A stretch of 64,000 nucleotides of DNA from Flavobacteriales bacterium UBA6770 (lineage in GTDB: Bacteria; Bacteroidota; Bacteroidia; Flavobacteriales_G; Salibacteraceae): assembly GCA_905181875.1 (NCBI GenBank), contig CAJIZH010000002.1, positions 62,001-126,000 of the forward strand, written 5' to 3'. Positions within the stretch are counted from its first letter, which is position 1; the number at the start of each line of letters is the position of its first letter. Positions 61,347 through 64,000 of this stretch are shown in pieces. Made by a program: the position numbers and the translations under genes. A model generated the notes under the pieces. It ran no database searches. It saw only the letters and a list, made by a program, of their open reading frames with translations, and was not told the DNA's origin.

Positions 61347-61973
61347 TTACATTGCTGGCATCAAAGAAATAGTCAACTCGATATCATCACTAAGAACCAT
61401 ATCTTTCATAGTAGCCGCGTAAGCAACTTCATAATTCTGACGATTGAAAGTCAATACACCAGTAGCTGCTCCTGTAGCTTCATCAAATACTACATTACTT
61501 ACTGTTTCTGCGTTTGTTTTTCCTCTAACTGTAAGATTTCCCATAACTGTTCCTGCTGTCATATCAGAACCAGTAATTTCGAAAGATGCTGTTGGATTAT
61601 TCGCAACATCAAAGAAATCAGCAGTTGCTAAATGACCCACCAATTGCTCTACAGTATTCTCTTCGCTATAGTTGCTGTCTGTTGGAGTAATTGAACCCAT
61701 ATCAATAACAAAATTGCCACCAACAAGATCCTTTCCTTTCCAATCTAAATTTCCTTCTTTTACTACAACAGTTCCCGTGTGTGAGTACATTCCAGCCATA
61801 GTTCCTTTCCATGCTACTGAGCTAGCAGCTGCATCAACCGTAAATGACTTCATCTCAACTTCAGCAGTATCTTTTGCTGTAGCTACTTCTTCAGTTTTCT
61901 TTTCGCCACCGCCACATGCTGTCATTGCAAATGTAAATGCTGCAGTTGCAGCTAATAATGTAATTTTTTTCAT
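61347..61973 (-). CDS. YceI family lipoprotein
   Basis: Lipobox FAMTACGGG; FTVDAAASSVAWKGTMAGMYSHTGTVVVKEGNLDWKGKDLVGGNFVIDMGSI...GNLTVRGKTN. Confidence 0.95.
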   Translation of the reverse strand: MKKITLLAATAAFTFAMTACGGGEKKTEEVATAKDTAEVEMKSFTVDAAASSVAWKGTMAGMYSHTGTVVVKEGNLDWKGKDLVGGNFVIDMGSITPTDSNYSEENTVEQLVGHLATADFFDVANNPTASFEITGSDMTAGTVMGNLTVRGKTNAETVSNVVFDEATGAATGVLTFNRQNYEVAYAATMKDMVLSDDIELTISLMPAM

Positions 61974-62073
61974 CTATTTATAATTTTGTTATTTAACTTA
62001 TTGGTTGGCGAAGGTATAATTATAAAAAGGATAATTAATGTATGTACATCTATATTTTACGACTTTTTAATGC

Positions 62074-62325
62074 TCAGCTTTTTAGTAATAAGCATTTAAA
62101 TATCAATTCGTATAGGTCTTCCAGCGCTTTTCTAGCTTTGTTGTAGTGTTGAATAGCATCTTTAAGTGATAATAACCCACAGCTGATAATACAATTGGTT
62201 CCAAACCTTTTAGTTTCAATTCTAATAAATCAGAACATTGATTTGACTCTACCTCTGCATAGGAGTAGTCTATATGCAATGATGTCGCAGCAATAACTGA
62301 AATCCAAATGGTGTATGTTTTAACT
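62074..62325 (-). pseudogene. C-terminal remnant of a nitroreductase-family gene
   Basis: Minus-strand KTYTIWISVIAATSLHIDYSYAEVESNQCSDLLELKLKGLEPIVLSAVGYYH, frame change, LKDAIQHYNKARKALEDLYELIFK. Aligns by eye with the intact nitroreductase at 34255. Confidence 0.65.
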
Positions 62326-62497
62326 GAATTCTTCTTTTATCGTCACTTATATCCCGCTGAAATATTTGGTTAGAAGACATTTACTTCGAACATAAGAATT
62401 ACTACATCTTGATGATCAATTCGAGGGTTATATTGAAAAATCGGCCTTTCAGATTGCGAAAAGATCGTTTTTAACTAAAGACAAACCAAATAAAAGT

Positions 62498-63781
62498 TTA
62501 ATTCTTTATAAGTCTTTCTCGAACAATTACACCTTCATTATCAATTTGAACAATATAGATTCCTGGGTCCAATTCAATCAGAGAAATAGTTGACTCAGAT
62601 TTAGAAATTGTTTGTTTTGTAATAAGTTTTCCATTTAAGTCAAACAAGCAAACCGAAGTTTCTGAATCTGAGTCAATCTGAAAGTTAAGAACATCAGATG
62701 CTGGGTTGGGAAACATTTGAAAATTACTTTCACCAAATAAACTTTCTACTCCAACAGTTAAATTTGGGTCAGTTTCTTCCTCTTCTATTGTAGATAAATC
62801 GAAAGATAGCATTTGATTTAAACGCAATCCAGAAGCGTCTTCTCCTCCTACTAAATAAACCATATTATCAATAACAAAAGTACCTGTAGCCCATCTGCTT
62901 CCATTTCCAGGATGCGACTCTTGTTTTATCCAAGAGTCTAAATCTGGTGTATACTGATAAAAATATCCAGAATCAAAGTTTTGATGTTGTTCATTCTCTC
63001 CACTTATTATGTAACCGTATTTACCGTTATTAAATTGACTTCCAGCCACTCTTCCTTCTCCAGGAAAATCACTCAGTTTTGTCCATGAATTATTTACTGT
63101 GTTAAATTTATAAAAGTCATTATAAATATTTGTTGAAGTCAATCTAAAACCAGGAACAAAAGTTGTTCCGTGTCCCATGCCAACGTATGCATCCGTACCA
63201 ATACCAAAGAAATACGGGTGATGTCTTGTATCTCCCGGCAAATCAGGATGTTTCAACCAAGAATTTGAAGAAATGTTGTATTCGTACCAGTCTTTGCGAT
63301 TTCCTGTAGCGCTGCCACCTGCACCAACAAAGAGCTTTCCGTTCGCAGTAGAAACAAAAGCTGGATGAAAACGACCAACACAAGAACAAGAAGCAAGTTG
63401 CTTCCAAGTATTGGCAATTGGATCATACTCCCACAAATCATTTAAATATTGATTTGTTGAACTTATCCCAAAACCTACATAAGCTTTTCCATTATTTGTT
63501 ACAGCGTATGAGAAGCTTCTGGCTACTCCAGGAAAATCGGCCATTTTTGTCCAAGTATTGGAAACAGGATCATATCTGTAAAAATCCTTAACATAAGTAT
63601 CTGCGCCACCTGCTTGTGCTCCAGCTGTACCTGCTAAAACATAACCGTTGCCAATTAATGAAAAAGCGATAGGATGATGCCTTGCTACGCCAGGAAACGG
63701 GGCTTTAGTTTTCCAATTTGATTGACCGATAGCAAACAAACAGCTTATTAAAAAAATAAAAGAAATATGTAGATTTTTCAT
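62498..63781 (-). CDS. Kelch-repeat secreted protein with T9SS type A sorting domain
   Basis: Repeated FPGVARxxxxAF...NGYVxAGT...DFYRYDPxSNTWTKMADFPG; C-terminal FQMFPNPASDVLNFQIDSDSETSVCLFDLNGKLI...GIYIVQIDNEGVIVRERLIKN. Confidence 0.93.
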   Translation of the reverse strand: MKNLHISFIFLISCLFAIGQSNWKTKAPFPGVARHHPIAFSLIGNGYVLAGTAGAQAGGADTYVKDFYRYDPVSNTWTKMADFPGVARSFSYAVTNNGKAYVGFGISSTNQYLNDLWEYDPIANTWKQLASCSCVGRFHPAFVSTANGKLFVGAGGSATGNRKDWYEYNISSNSWLKHPDLPGDTRHHPYFFGIGTDAYVGMGHGTTFVPGFRLTSTNIYNDFYKFNTVNNSWTKLSDFPGEGRVAGSQFNNGKYGYIISGENEQHQNFDSGYFYQYTPDLDSWIKQESHPGNGSRWATGTFVIDNMVYLVGGEDASGLRLNQMLSFDLSTIEEEETDPNLTVGVESLFGESNFQMFPNPASDVLNFQIDSDSETSVCLFDLNGKLITKQTISKSESTISLIELDPGIYIVQIDNEGVIVRERLIKN

Positions 63782-64000
63782 GTATTTATCTTTGTACTTA
63801 ATATGAACAATCAAAAAAGTTAATGGTTTGACACTATAATCAAACAGTCATTTAACTGACAAAAAACAGTTCATAAACCTGAGTTCTTACGTTAATCAAA
63901 GGTAATACAAGAACTGCTGTTTCACTTAAACCGTTGATTTACTTCTTTAAATTTCTCATTGAGTAATATAAAATCTAACTCTCCTTTATATTCGATGAGA

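Noticed and set aside
1-64000. CRISPR arrays, tRNA/rRNA genes, intact transposases, toxin-antitoxin pairs
   Set aside because: None recognised by eye on either strand; a dedicated scan (tRNAscan, ISfinder, CRISPR finder) would be needed to exclude them.

Overview
AT-rich 64 kb chromosomal window from a Bacteroidetes/Flavobacteriales-like genome. The evidence is T9SS type A and B sorting domains, PorP/SprF, BshC, LysM, DUF3822, TIGR03643 and TAnnTTTG-type promoters. About 45 protein-coding loci were recognised. No rRNA, tRNA, CRISPR array, intact IS element or prophage was found. Housekeeping genes include hemF, guaA, bshC, nth, rsmD, coaD, alkB and a RecD-like helicase. Accessory content includes: (i) a light/flavin-type cluster at 1-3.3 kb whose photolyase-like protein starts directly at the FAD domain and carries a Rossmann-like half-domain at its C-terminus; (ii) a possible nuclease-fold ORF convergent with an orphan DNA methyltransferase; (iii) an AraC/pirin/nitroreductase block in which the pirin has a signal-like leader; (iv) a five-gene operon with GNAT, Na+/solute symporter, M20 amidohydrolase and two different PLP racemases; (v) a T9SS cargo + PorP/SprF + OmpA module. 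Reading the sequence between the listed ORFs showed several loci broken by frameshifts and several decayed pseudogenes (thioredoxin-TPR, T9SS cargo, FAD oxidoreductase, nitroreductase). A 24-bp perfect palindrome and a two-copy UUCG-type hairpin repeat with differing but self-complementary flanks were also found. All family calls come from motif recognition by eye; no searches were run.
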